Position numbers and translations under genes: made by a program
NCBI GenBank assembly: GCA_013153135.1
Contig: JAADFA010000141.1
Coordinates: forward strand, 1-5,619
Length of the DNA: 5,619 nt
From: Chloroflexota bacterium
Lineage (GTDB): Bacteria > Chloroflexota > Anaerolineae > Anaerolineales > DRMV01
Direction of reading: 5' to 3'
The notes under the pieces: generated by a model
Database searches by the model: none
What the model was told of the DNA's origin: nothing
What the model saw: only the letters and a program-made list of their open reading frames with translations
Shown: positions 1 to 5,619 of the stretch, piece after piece
Layout of the letters: each line of letters begins with the position of its first letter
Numbering within the stretch: position 1 is the stretch's first letter

Positions 1-1
1 G

Positions 2-1873
2 GTCGCCCTATATGTCCTCATGGCCGCGGGTTTGAGCGCGTACGTGCTTCGGCGCTGGCCCGCGACAGGCTCGCCGCCCGAAGACATGCCTGCTTCGGAG
101 CCTGCGACGTGGCGCGTCACAGCGACGCGCGTGCGTTTGCTCGGCCTGGCTTTGGCCGCGGGGCTCTTGGTCGCGACGTTCGTGCTTACGGGCGGCAATC
201 GCTTCACGCGGCTCAACGTGACCACTTGGGTCCTCGGCAGCCTGGCCCTAGCGTGGGGCCTGGGCGCGGATGTGTTCGCGTGGCCACGTCGCCTCATTTA
301 CGGAATCCGGCATGGCGTAACCGTGCGCTTATCGCCCTTTCGTTTGCTCGTGCTCATGGTATTGTTGGTAGGCGTGTTCTGGCGCTTTTATCGCCTTTCG
401 GATGTGCCCCCAGAGATGACAAGCGATCACGCGGAAAAATTGTATGACGTCATGGATGTGCTCGCTGGGCAATGGCGGGTATTTTTCCCTCGTAACGCGG
501 GCCGTGAGCCTATCCAAATGTACCTTACCGCCTTTTTCGCGCGCGTCGTAGGGACAGGCATTCACTTCCTTAGCCTCAAATTGGCGACGGCAGTCGGCGC
601 GCTCGCCTTGCTGCCCACTATGTACGCGTTGGGATGCACATGGCAAGACCGGGAGACCGGCCTGTGGGCCATGGCGCTTGTCGGGGTCGCGTATTGGTTG
701 CAAGTGATTACCCGGGCTGCGTTACGGTTTGTGTTTTATCCTCTTTTTGCCGCGTTGACGTTGCTCTATTTGCTGCGTGGCCTTCAGCGCGGCCGCGCGA
801 CGGATTTTTTATGGGCGGGGGTGTTTTTGGGCGCAGGATTGTATGGATACACCTCCTTCCGTTTGATGCCCGTGGTGATATTCGCTACGTTCCTTTGGTA
901 TGCGTGGCACCAGCGTCGCACGCCAAAGCGCGAGCTCTTGGCGGCCCTAGTGCTCATGGGGCTTATGGCTTTGGCGTTGGCCACGCCTATGTTTCGTTAC
1001 ATGATTGATGAACCGCAATGGTTCTTTTACCGCTCTATGACCCGCCTGAGCACGCTAGAGCGGCCATACCCCGATGCGCCGTGGCGCGTGTTTGTGCACA
1101 ATGTCTTTCGCGCAGCGGTCATGTTTTGGTGGGATAACGGCGAGGTCTGGTTGGCTTCGGTGCCAAAGCGTCCCGCGTTGGATTTGGTTGCAGCCGCGCT
1201 TATGACACTGGGAATGGTGTTGGTCGGTCTGCGTTATGTGCGCACGCGGCGCTGGCAAGATGGATGGTGGTTCCTCCTCATCCCCCTGCTCCAGCTGCCC
1301 TCCAGTTTGGCCCTTGCCTTTCCCAATGAGAACCCAAACCTTTACCGCGCGGGCGCCGCGTTGATTCCCGCGTTCTTGTTTGCCGCCGCAGGGTTACGCG
1401 CGATACGCCGCGCTTGGGACACCTGGCGCCGACCCATCGGATCACTAGCCGCGGTGAGCTTGTGGCTGTGGTCTATGGCCGCGAGCTACCATTTGGTTTT
1501 TGTCGAGTACCAGCATCTCTATCGCCTCTCGACATGGAACGCGTCCGAAATGGGCGAGGTGATCGGTGGCTTCGCGCGTTCGGTGGGCGAACCCGATCAA
1601 GCGTGGGTGGTGCCGTATCCCTTCTGGGTGGATACGCGACTTGTGGGTATTTGGGCTGGTTACCCTGGCCGCGATTATGCTCTCTTCCCCGACCAGCTGG
1701 ATACAACGTTGGCAGTGCCAGCGCCAAAGATGTTTTTGCTCAAGCCTGAAGACCAGGCCACGCTCGAGCGCTTATGGGCTTTGTATCCTCAAGGTCGCGT
1801 GTGGCGCTATCGTTCGCCTGTAGAAGGAAAGGACTTCTTGATGTATTTCGTACCGATCGACATGGCCCCATAA
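2..1873 (+). CDS. GT39/PMT_2-like membrane glycosyltransferase (5' partial)
   Basis: Probable polyprenyl-phosphate-sugar-dependent GT-C glycosyltransferase of the inner membrane, transferring a sugar to a lipid, glycan or protein on the outer face; the acceptor cannot be told from sequence. Numbering from the ATG at 20 (617 residues), I see about a dozen hydrophobic segments, e.g. near 38-57, 67-87, 107-124, 185-205, 214-253, 282-296, 305-323, 386-405, 416-432, 445-462 and 475-495. A first outer loop has acidic residues (S135-D136-H137-A138-E139) where GT-C enzymes place their catalytic Asp/Glu, then R162-E163-P164 in 'GREPIQMYL', a PMT_2 hallmark. 'FPNENPNLYRAG' (434-445) resembles the later conserved Pro-rich loop. 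Residues from about 500 form a soluble tail. The frame is open to the left edge and codons 2-19 read VALYVL, continuing the hydrophobic stretch VLMAAGLSAYVL, so position 20 is probably internal. I see no terminator after the TAA at 1871. Family is confident; substrate is unknown. Confidence 0.85.
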   Translation, partial: VALYVLMAAGLSAYVLRRWPATGSPPEDMPASEPATWRVTATRVRLLGLALAAGLLVATFVLTGGNRFTRLNVTTWVLGSLALAWGLGADVFAWPRRLIYGIRHGVTVRLSPFRLLVLMVLLVGVFWRFYRLSDVPPEMTSDHAEKLYDVMDVLAGQWRVFFPRNAGREPIQMYLTAFFARVVGTGIHFLSLKLATAVGALALLPTMYALGCTWQDRETGLWAMALVGVAYWLQVITRAALRFVFYPLFAALTLLYLLRGLQRGRATDFLWAGVFLGAGLYGYTSFRLMPVVIFATFLWYAWHQRRTPKRELLAALVLMGLMALALATPMFRYMIDEPQWFFYRSMTRLSTLERPYPDAPWRVFVHNVFRAAVMFWWDNGEVWLASVPKRPALDLVAAALMTLGMVLVGLRYVRTRRWQDGWWFLLIPLLQLPSSLALAFPNENPNLYRAGAALIPAFLFAAAGLRAIRRAWDTWRRPIGSLAAVSLWLWSMAASYHLVFVEYQHLYRLSTWNASEMGEVIGGFARSVGEPDQAWVVPYPFWVDTRLVGIWAGYPGRDYALFPDQLDTTLAVPAPKMFLLKPEDQATLERLWALYPQGRVWRYRSPVEGKDFLMYFVPIDMAP

Positions 1874-1900
1874 CCGCGGGCACACCGGCCAGAATGGCTG

Positions 1901-1906
1901 TATAAT
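1901..1906 (+). promoter_or_regulatory. Probable sigma70 -10 box upstream of potA
   Basis: A perfect TATAAT lies in the 79-bp gap between the glycosyltransferase stop and the potA start, 46 bp before the ATG. A start of transcription near 1912-1914 would give a leader of about 40 nt. There is no good -35: at a 16-bp spacer the hexamer GGCACA matches TTGACA at only three positions. A TG directly precedes the box, but it is one base closer than in the usual extended -10. An intergenic consensus -10 in GC-rich DNA is suggestive, while the missing -35 lowers certainty and may point to activator dependence. Confidence 0.6.
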
Positions 1907-1914
1907 CCATGAGG

Positions 1915-1929
1915 CCGCGCGTCGCGCGG
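1915..1929 (+). repeat. Perfect GC-rich inverted repeat in potA leader
   Basis: CCGCGCG-T-CGCGCGG is a perfect 15-base inverted repeat around a central T. As RNA it could form a 6-bp all-GC stem (1915-1920 with 1924-1929) and a 3-nt loop. It begins one to three bases after the predicted transcription start, so it could be a repressor operator or a 5'-end stem that protects the message. No T-run follows, so it is not an intrinsic terminator. GC-rich palindromes of this size can occur by chance, so function is inferred from position alone. Confidence 0.4.
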
Positions 1930-1941
1930 GATGTTTTCGCC

Positions 1942-1950
1942 GAGGGAGGG
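1942..1950 (+). promoter_or_regulatory. Ribosome binding site of potA
   Basis: GAGGGAGGG ends 2 nt before the ATG at 1953; the GAGG core at 1942-1945 lies 7 nt upstream of it, a good Shine-Dalgarno distance. This supports 1953 as the start over the out-of-frame ATGs at 1909 and 1931. Confidence 0.65.
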
Positions 1951-1952
1951 GC

Positions 1953-3062
1953 ATGGACGCTGCCCGAGGTGGCCTGCGGGTCGAGAATCTGTACAAGCGC
2001 TTTGGCCGAGATATCGCGCTCGACGGCGTGTCGTTCGAAATTAAGCCTGGTGAGTTCTTCTCATTGCTTGGCCCCAGTGGCTGCGGTAAGACCACGACAT
2101 TGCGCATCATCGGGGGCCTGCTCACACCCGACGCGGGGCGGGTGTACCTCAACGACGAGGATATTACCTTCTTGCCGCCCGAAAAGCGCGATATCAATAT
2201 CGTATTCCAGCACTACGCCCTGTTCCCCCATCTCACAGTTTTTGACAACGTCGCGTTTGGCCCTCGGCGCCAAGGATGGCCCGAGAAGCGTATCAAGGAG
2301 GAAGTGGGCCGCTTGTTGGAGATGGTGCATTTGCAGGGCTATGAGCACAAATATCCGCGGGAGCTCTCCGGTGGCGAACAGCAGCGGGTCGCGCTCATCC
2401 GCGCGCTGATCACCCGGCCCCAGGTGCTGCTGCTCGACGAGCCTTTGGGCGCGCTGGATTTGAAGATTCGGCAGCAGCTACAGCTAGAGCTCATCAACAT
2501 CCAAGATGCGTTTCACATCACCTTTGTGTACGTCACCCACGACCAGTCCGAGGCTCTAGCCATGGGGGATCGCATTGCCGTAATGAACGAGGGGCGCATC
2601 CTGCAGATCGGCGACCCGCGCACCATTTACGAGAACCCGGTCAATCGCTTTGTCGCGTATTTTATCGGCAATACCAATTTGCTAGAGGGCAAAGTCGTTG
2701 AGGTCCAGCCGGGCGGGCTCGCACGAGTGCACATCCCAGGCATTGGCGAGATGTGGGGCGTGTGTCGCCATCATTGCGACCAGCTGCGTCCGGGTTTGAG
2801 CGTGGCAGTTTCCGTGCGACCGGAAAAAATTAATATCAGCCGAACACCCCCCGATGACCCAGGGTATAATACCATCGCCGGGATGGTGCAGGACATTATC
2901 TACCTAGGCGTGAGCATTGAGTATATTGTTCGCTTGGAGCAAGGGCTTACGCTGCGGGTATTCCAGCAAAACTTAGCCGACGACGCCCGGCAGCTGATTA
3001 CGTGGGACGAGATCGTGTGGTTGTACTGGCTCCCTGCCCACGCGTTGGTACTGGTCGAATGA
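1953..3062 (+). CDS. potA: Polyamine-type ABC importer ATPase (PotA-like)
   Basis: Cytoplasmic ATPase that powers an ABC importer of the spermidine/putrescine class by binding a PotB/PotC-type permease pair; both permeases are encoded downstream. The 369 residues match the usual PotA length. Visible motifs are Walker A GPSGCGKTT (40-48), Q-loop Gln86 in VFQHYALFP, signature LSGGEQQRVALIRAL (138-152), Walker B and D-loop VLLLDEPLGALD (158-169) and H-loop His196 in VTHDQ. All catalytic positions are present. The signature has Glu where many relatives have LSGGQ, a common variant. A TOBE-type regulatory domain follows from about 240 to 365, with SVRPEKI (287-293) typical of this class. It also carries a short C271-R-H-H-C275 cluster. 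The gene has its own promoter-like sequence and is followed 33 nt after its stop by a strong terminator. Iron, sulfate and sugar importer ATPases are related, but the TOBE region and the adjacent permeases favour the polyamine/opine class. The exact substrate is not established. Confidence 0.92.
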   Translation: MDAARGGLRVENLYKRFGRDIALDGVSFEIKPGEFFSLLGPSGCGKTTTLRIIGGLLTPDAGRVYLNDEDITFLPPEKRDINIVFQHYALFPHLTVFDNVAFGPRRQGWPEKRIKEEVGRLLEMVHLQGYEHKYPRELSGGEQQRVALIRALITRPQVLLLDEPLGALDLKIRQQLQLELINIQDAFHITFVYVTHDQSEALAMGDRIAVMNEGRILQIGDPRTIYENPVNRFVAYFIGNTNLLEGKVVEVQPGGLARVHIPGIGEMWGVCRHHCDQLRPGLSVAVSVRPEKINISRTPPDDPGYNTIAGMVQDIIYLGVSIEYIVRLEQGLTLRVFQQNLADDARQLITWDEIVWLYWLPAHALVLVE

Positions 3063-3095
3063 CCGCCCCTGCTCTCGGGGGAGGTATTGCCGCGC

Positions 3096-3122
3096 CGGGC
3101 GACCGCCAGGTCGCCCGTTTTT
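3096..3122 (+). terminator. Rho-independent terminator after potA
   Basis: A perfect 9-bp GC-rich stem, CGGGCGACC (3096-3104) with GGTCGCCCG (3109-3117), closed by a 4-nt loop GCCA, is followed at once by five Ts (3118-3122). It starts 33 nt after the potA stop. By structure it is a textbook intrinsic terminator, yet it stands between potA and the rest of the apparent transport set, so it should end or strongly reduce transcription from the potA promoter. Confidence 0.9.
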
Positions 3123-3171
3123 CGCGCCCCGGACGCGGTAGATCAGCCACGTCCCCCCTCCGGAGGTAGGC
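3123..3171 (+). promoter_or_regulatory. Short aminotransferase leader with strong RBS
   Basis: These 49 bp link the terminator to the aminotransferase ATG at 3172. GGAGGT (3162-3167) is a strong Shine-Dalgarno sequence 4 nt before the ATG and fixes that start. It lies in the 10-bp palindrome CCTCCGGAGG (3157-3166), which could weakly mask it. I see no convincing -10 or -35 hexamer, so the downstream genes must rely on read-through, an atypical promoter or a promoter inside potA. Confidence 0.6.
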
Positions 3172-4548
3172 ATGACATCCCCCAAGCCGATGTACGAACG
3201 CCCTCATGTACCCATCCCGCCGCCTGGCCCCAAGAGTCGCGCGCTCCTCGAGAAAGAGAAGCGCCTGCTCTATTCGGCCTGGAGCGCGGACAAAACCGTG
3301 CCTTTCATCCTCAAAGCCAAACGTGGCTGGCTGCTCGAAGACGTCGACGGCAATCGCTACCTCGACATGGTGACGGGTTGGGCTTCAACACCCTTGGGCG
3401 CTCGCTATGAGCCCGTCCTCAAGGCCAGCGTTGAAGCCCTGTGGGAAAGCGGCGGCGTGGAGTGCGTGAGCTACATCACGGACTACCGCGTCTTGGCCCT
3501 CGCCGAGAAGCTCATCGCCATCGCACCGCCTAATATGACCCGCGTTGCACCCGATACCACGGGCACCGAGGCTGTCGAGGCGTCGTTGCGGCTGGCCCGC
3601 GCCGCGACCGGTCGGTACTTCATCATCACCTTCCACGGCTCCTTCCACGGCGGCAATTACACCGCAGGTACGGCCGGCCCTACATCGCCCGATGTGGGAA
3701 AAGGCCTGCGCGAATACGTCCATGGCTTTATCCACGTCCCCTATCCCACGTGCTACCGTTGCCCCTTCGGCCAAACGTATCCCCAATGCGGGCTCACGTG
3801 CTTGCGTTACATTGAGGATGTAATCTTGCGCTACGAAGTGGCGCCTGAGCAGATCGCAGGCGTGCTCTTTGAGCCCATCCAGGGAGAAAACGGGGTGCAA
3901 ATCCCGCCCGATGAATGGATGCAGGGCCTATACGCGATGGCCCAAAAGTACGGCTGGGTGCTCATCGACGATGAAGTGCAGACCGGCTTCGGCCGGACGG
4001 GCAAAATGTGGGCCATCGAGCACTGGCCCGACGTTCAAGTGGACCTCATGCCCCTGGCCAAATCCTTAAGCGGCGGCGCGCTGCCCATCGCCGCGGTCTT
4101 GGGAACAGAGGAGACCATGACCGCGGACGATGAGCTCTACCTGGGCGGCACCTTTGCGTGGCAGCCGGCCGCGTGTGCGGGCGCGCTCGCGGGCATCGAG
4201 GCCCTGGAGCAAGAGCGGGTGCTGGAAAACGTGGCCGAGCTGGAACGCATCGCGCGTGAGGTGATGTTGCCCTGGCGGGAGACCTACGCGCTGGTAGGCG
4301 ACGTACGCATCAAGGGCACCTACATCGCGGTGGAATTCGTGCGTGACCGGGAGCGCAAGACGCCCGCAGTAGACGAGGCTGCCGCTATCCACCAGACCGC
4401 CGTCCGTAAGGGTTTGGTTGGCATTTACGAAAACGGCCTGTGGTGGATCCGGCTGTTACCGGCGCTTAATATGCCGCCGGAGCTCTTCCGGCACGGCCTG
4501 ACGCTGCTGGAAGAAGCCATCGCGGATGTGGAGCGACGGGCCGCATAG
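3172..4548 (+). CDS. Class III PLP-dependent aminotransferase
   Basis: Fold-type I class III (GabT/ArgD/omega-aminotransferase family) enzyme, expected to move an amino group from an omega-amino acid or amine to a keto acid in the cytoplasm. The 458 residues are a normal full length. Visible elements: TGTEAVEASLRLAR (130-143), corresponding to the family's SGtEA phosphate-binding segment; FHGSFHG (154-160); FEPIQGENG (233-241); IDDEVQTGFGRTG (265-277) with Asp267 as the expected partner of the PLP ring nitrogen; Lys297 in LAKSLSGG as the expected Schiff-base lysine; and GGTFAWQP (325-332) with Thr327 as the likely phosphate contact from the partner subunit. An insert holds C194-x2-C197-x8-C206-x3-C210. 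Starts at an ATG with a strong Shine-Dalgarno; 20 nt separate its stop from potB. Its place inside a polyamine-type importer set suggests putrescine, GABA or a related substrate, but amino acid racemase-like or decarboxylase members of this family cannot be excluded. Family certain, substrate inferred. Confidence 0.9.
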   Translation: MTSPKPMYERPHVPIPPPGPKSRALLEKEKRLLYSAWSADKTVPFILKAKRGWLLEDVDGNRYLDMVTGWASTPLGARYEPVLKASVEALWESGGVECVSYITDYRVLALAEKLIAIAPPNMTRVAPDTTGTEAVEASLRLARAATGRYFIITFHGSFHGGNYTAGTAGPTSPDVGKGLREYVHGFIHVPYPTCYRCPFGQTYPQCGLTCLRYIEDVILRYEVAPEQIAGVLFEPIQGENGVQIPPDEWMQGLYAMAQKYGWVLIDDEVQTGFGRTGKMWAIEHWPDVQVDLMPLAKSLSGGALPIAAVLGTEETMTADDELYLGGTFAWQPAACAGALAGIEALEQERVLENVAELERIAREVMLPWRETYALVGDVRIKGTYIAVEFVRDRERKTPAVDEAAAIHQTAVRKGLVGIYENGLWWIRLLPALNMPPELFRHGLTLLEEAIADVERRAA

Positions 4549-4556
4549 CCCGGCCT

Positions 4557-4561
4557 GGGAG
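4557..4561 (+). promoter_or_regulatory. Ribosome binding site of potB
   Basis: GGGAG lies 7 nt before the ATG at 4569, within the 20-nt gap after the aminotransferase stop. It supports this start. The gap has no room for a promoter or terminator, so potB is co-transcribed with the aminotransferase. Confidence 0.6.
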
Positions 4562-4568
4562 CAGTGCC

Positions 4569-5438
4569 ATGACGCGACGTTGGCGGTACTTGGTCAGTCA
4601 ATACGCCGCGCTGGCGGCCAATATGCTGCCGCCACTCATCTACCTTTTGATTTTCTTCTACATCCCCATGTCCATCCTGCTGGTGATGAGCTTTTGGAAG
4701 TCGGGGTACATGACGTTGACCCCGGCTTTTACATTAGAGAATTACAAACTGTTCTTCTCGTCACCTATTTACTTGCGCGCACTCGCGAACACCGTACTTA
4801 TTGCGACCGGCACCATGCTCGCGCTCATTGTGCTCAGCTACCCCATCGCGTATTACCTAGCGCGCTTTTCCCCGCGGCATGAGCGTTTGCTTTTGTTCCT
4901 CATCATCATTCCCGTGGAGATCAATTTCCTCATCCGTATTTTCGCATGGAAGATCGCGCTGGGCCGGAACGGTATCATCAATAGCGCACTCATGAGCCTG
5001 GGATTGATCGATGAGCCCCTGCAGTTTTTGCTCTACAGCAAGTTTGCAGTTGCGTTGGTGCTGGCCCACGAATGGCTGCCTTATGTGGTTATCCCGCTGT
5101 ACTTGGCCTTAAAGGGCATTCCGCAAGAGGTAATTGACGCGGCGCGCTCGTTAGGTGCAAATCGGTGGGATGTGTTCTGGCGCATTATTGTGCCCTTGAG
5201 CGTGCCAGGGCTGTTCGCGTCTTTTGTACTGGTCTACATCCCCATGTTGGGTGAGTTCGCGGTGCCGACTTTGGTCGGCGGCCCTTCGGGGTATATGTTG
5301 GGCAACGTGATTGAGAGCCAGTTTTTGAGTGCGGGGAATTGGGGGCTGGGCTCCGCGATCGGGTTTGTGCTCCTGACGATCATCCTGATCTTGGTCGCGT
5401 TGGTCCTCAAGGTGGCCGGGCTGGAGCGCCTGTTGTAA
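4569..5438 (+). CDS. potB: Polyamine-type ABC permease, PotB-like
   Basis: Inner-membrane permease that forms the channel of the importer together with the PotC-like protein and couples to the PotA-like ATPase. Its 289 residues fit the PotB family length. Six hydrophobic segments are visible near 20-42, 72-96, 106-126, 155-180, 208-232 and 258-284. The cytoplasmic coupling (EAA) motif is at about 187-210: E187-V-I-D-A-A-R-S-L-G196, then I207-V-P209; this is where the ATPase Q-loop region docks. The family-typical outer loop 'FTLENYKLFFSSPIYLRALANT' (54-75) and GRNGIIN (132-138) favour the spermidine/putrescine permease group over sugar permeases. It starts at an ATG with GGGAG at proper distance. 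The stop TAA overlaps the Shine-Dalgarno of potC, which points to coupled translation. The protein is intact with no missing element that I can see. Confidence 0.92.
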   Translation: MTRRWRYLVSQYAALAANMLPPLIYLLIFFYIPMSILLVMSFWKSGYMTLTPAFTLENYKLFFSSPIYLRALANTVLIATGTMLALIVLSYPIAYYLARFSPRHERLLLFLIIIPVEINFLIRIFAWKIALGRNGIINSALMSLGLIDEPLQFLLYSKFAVALVLAHEWLPYVVIPLYLALKGIPQEVIDAARSLGANRWDVFWRIIVPLSVPGLFASFVLVYIPMLGEFAVPTLVGGPSGYMLGNVIESQFLSAGNWGLGSAIGFVLLTIILILVALVLKVAGLERLL

Positions 5439-5443
5439 GGAGG
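5437..5443 (+). promoter_or_regulatory. Ribosome binding site of potC overlapping potB stop
   Basis: AAGGAGG, a near-ideal Shine-Dalgarno, shares its first two bases with the TAA stop of potB (5436-5438) and stands 5 nt before the ATG at 5449. The overlap suggests termination and re-initiation, keeping the two permease subunits in balance. Confidence 0.75.
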
Positions 5444-5448
5444 CAACT

Positions 5449-5619
5449 ATGGCGCGCGGGGGACGGGCGTTGCGCTTCGCGTTGGCCTTTTATACGTACG
5501 CGGTGTTGGGTGTGCTCATTTACCTACCCATCGTCATTCTCATTGTGTTCTCGTTCAACGATTCGCGTGTGATGAGCTTGCCCTGGAGTGGCTTCACGCT
5601 CAAGTGGTACCGCATTGTC
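5449..5619 (+). CDS. potC: Polyamine-type ABC permease, PotC-like (3' partial)
   Basis: First 57 codons of the second permease subunit, open through the right edge of the window. The start MARGGRALRFALAFYTY is followed by a hydrophobic segment (about residues 17-38), then the PotC-family signature FSFNDSRVMSLPW (36-48) and GFTLKWY (50-56), which closely resembles the start of known PotC/YdcV-type permeases (about 260-280 residues when complete). It would pair with the PotB-like protein to form the membrane channel. The start is set by the ideal Shine-Dalgarno 5 nt upstream and by the 10-nt gap after potB. The EAA coupling motif expected in the second half lies outside the window. Confidence 0.88.
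   Translation, partial: MARGGRALRFALAFYTYAVLGVLIYLPIVILIVFSFNDSRVMSLPWSGFTLKWYRIV

Noticed and set aside
1887..1899. Small inverted repeat GGCCA-GAA-TGGCT as a terminator for the glycosyltransferase gene
   Set aside because: The stem is only 4-5 bp with a 3-nt loop and is not followed by a T-run; it overlaps the promoter region and is likely chance.
1772..2197. Minus-strand 141-codon open frame across the glycosyltransferase end and potA start
   Set aside because: It is antisense to the Walker A region of potA; its 'VVVLPQPLGPSNEKNSP'-like product is a familiar artefact opposite ABC ATPase genes, with no supported start.
1909..2409. 166-codon + strand frame starting at ATG 1909
   Set aside because: It overlaps potA in another frame, gives a Ser/Arg-rich product without recognisable domain, and its ATG lacks a Shine-Dalgarno; the potA frame has all ABC motifs.
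2865..2870. TATAAT inside potA as a promoter for the downstream genes
   Set aside because: It encodes part of GYNTIAG in the TOBE domain, has no clear -35, and sits upstream of the strong terminator at 3096, so it would not escape that block. Kept only as a remote possibility.
3066..3081. CCCCT/GGGGG hairpin just after the potA stop
   Set aside because: Only four GC pairs plus a wobble and no T-run; the much stronger stem at 3096-3117 is the credible terminator.
3385..3900. Minus-strand 171-codon open frame inside the aminotransferase
   Set aside because: Entirely antisense to a gene with complete family motifs; long antisense frames are expected in GC-rich DNA, and no ribosome site or domain is seen.

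Overview
The window is GC-rich bacterial DNA with all recognised genes on the + strand and short intergenic gaps. The first gene is a multi-pass GT39/PMT_2-type glycosyltransferase with a 'RNAGREPIQMYL' segment and an 'SDHAEKLYDV' loop. This version of the family is one I associate mainly with Chloroflexota (Anaerolineae-like) genomes. The phylum assignment is therefore an inference from protein style, not a demonstrated fact.

Layout: (1) 2-1873, the 3' part of the glycosyltransferase gene; the frame is open through the left edge, so the true start probably lies outside the window. (2) 1874-1952, a 79-bp gap with a perfect TATAAT (1901-1906), a GC-rich perfect inverted repeat (1915-1929) and a Shine-Dalgarno sequence. 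(3) 1953-3062, the PotA-type ATPase of a polyamine-class ABC importer. (4) 3063-3171, a gap with a textbook intrinsic terminator (3096-3122) followed by a short leader and a strong ribosome binding site. (5) 3172-4548, a PLP-dependent class III aminotransferase with an unusual four-cysteine insert. (6) 4569-5438, a PotB-type permease. (7) 5449-5619, the first 57 codons of a PotC-type permease, cut by the right edge.

Genes 3 and 5-7 read as one functional unit: ATPase, aminotransferase, permease 1, permease 2. The importer would bring in putrescine, spermidine or a related amine or amino acid, and the aminotransferase would plausibly act on that substrate or a breakdown product (putrescine or GABA transamination are the obvious candidates). 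No periplasmic binding protein (PotD-like) is in the window; it would be expected just downstream of potC or elsewhere in the genome. The glycosyltransferase is on the same strand but looks like a separate unit, because a promoter-like sequence lies between it and potA.

The most notable point is the strong terminator between the ATPase and the rest of the set, with no recognisable promoter in the 49 bp that follow. I see no CRISPR array, tRNA, rRNA, insertion sequence or clearly new type of system. The window is mostly ordinary transport and metabolism genes with an uncommon arrangement.
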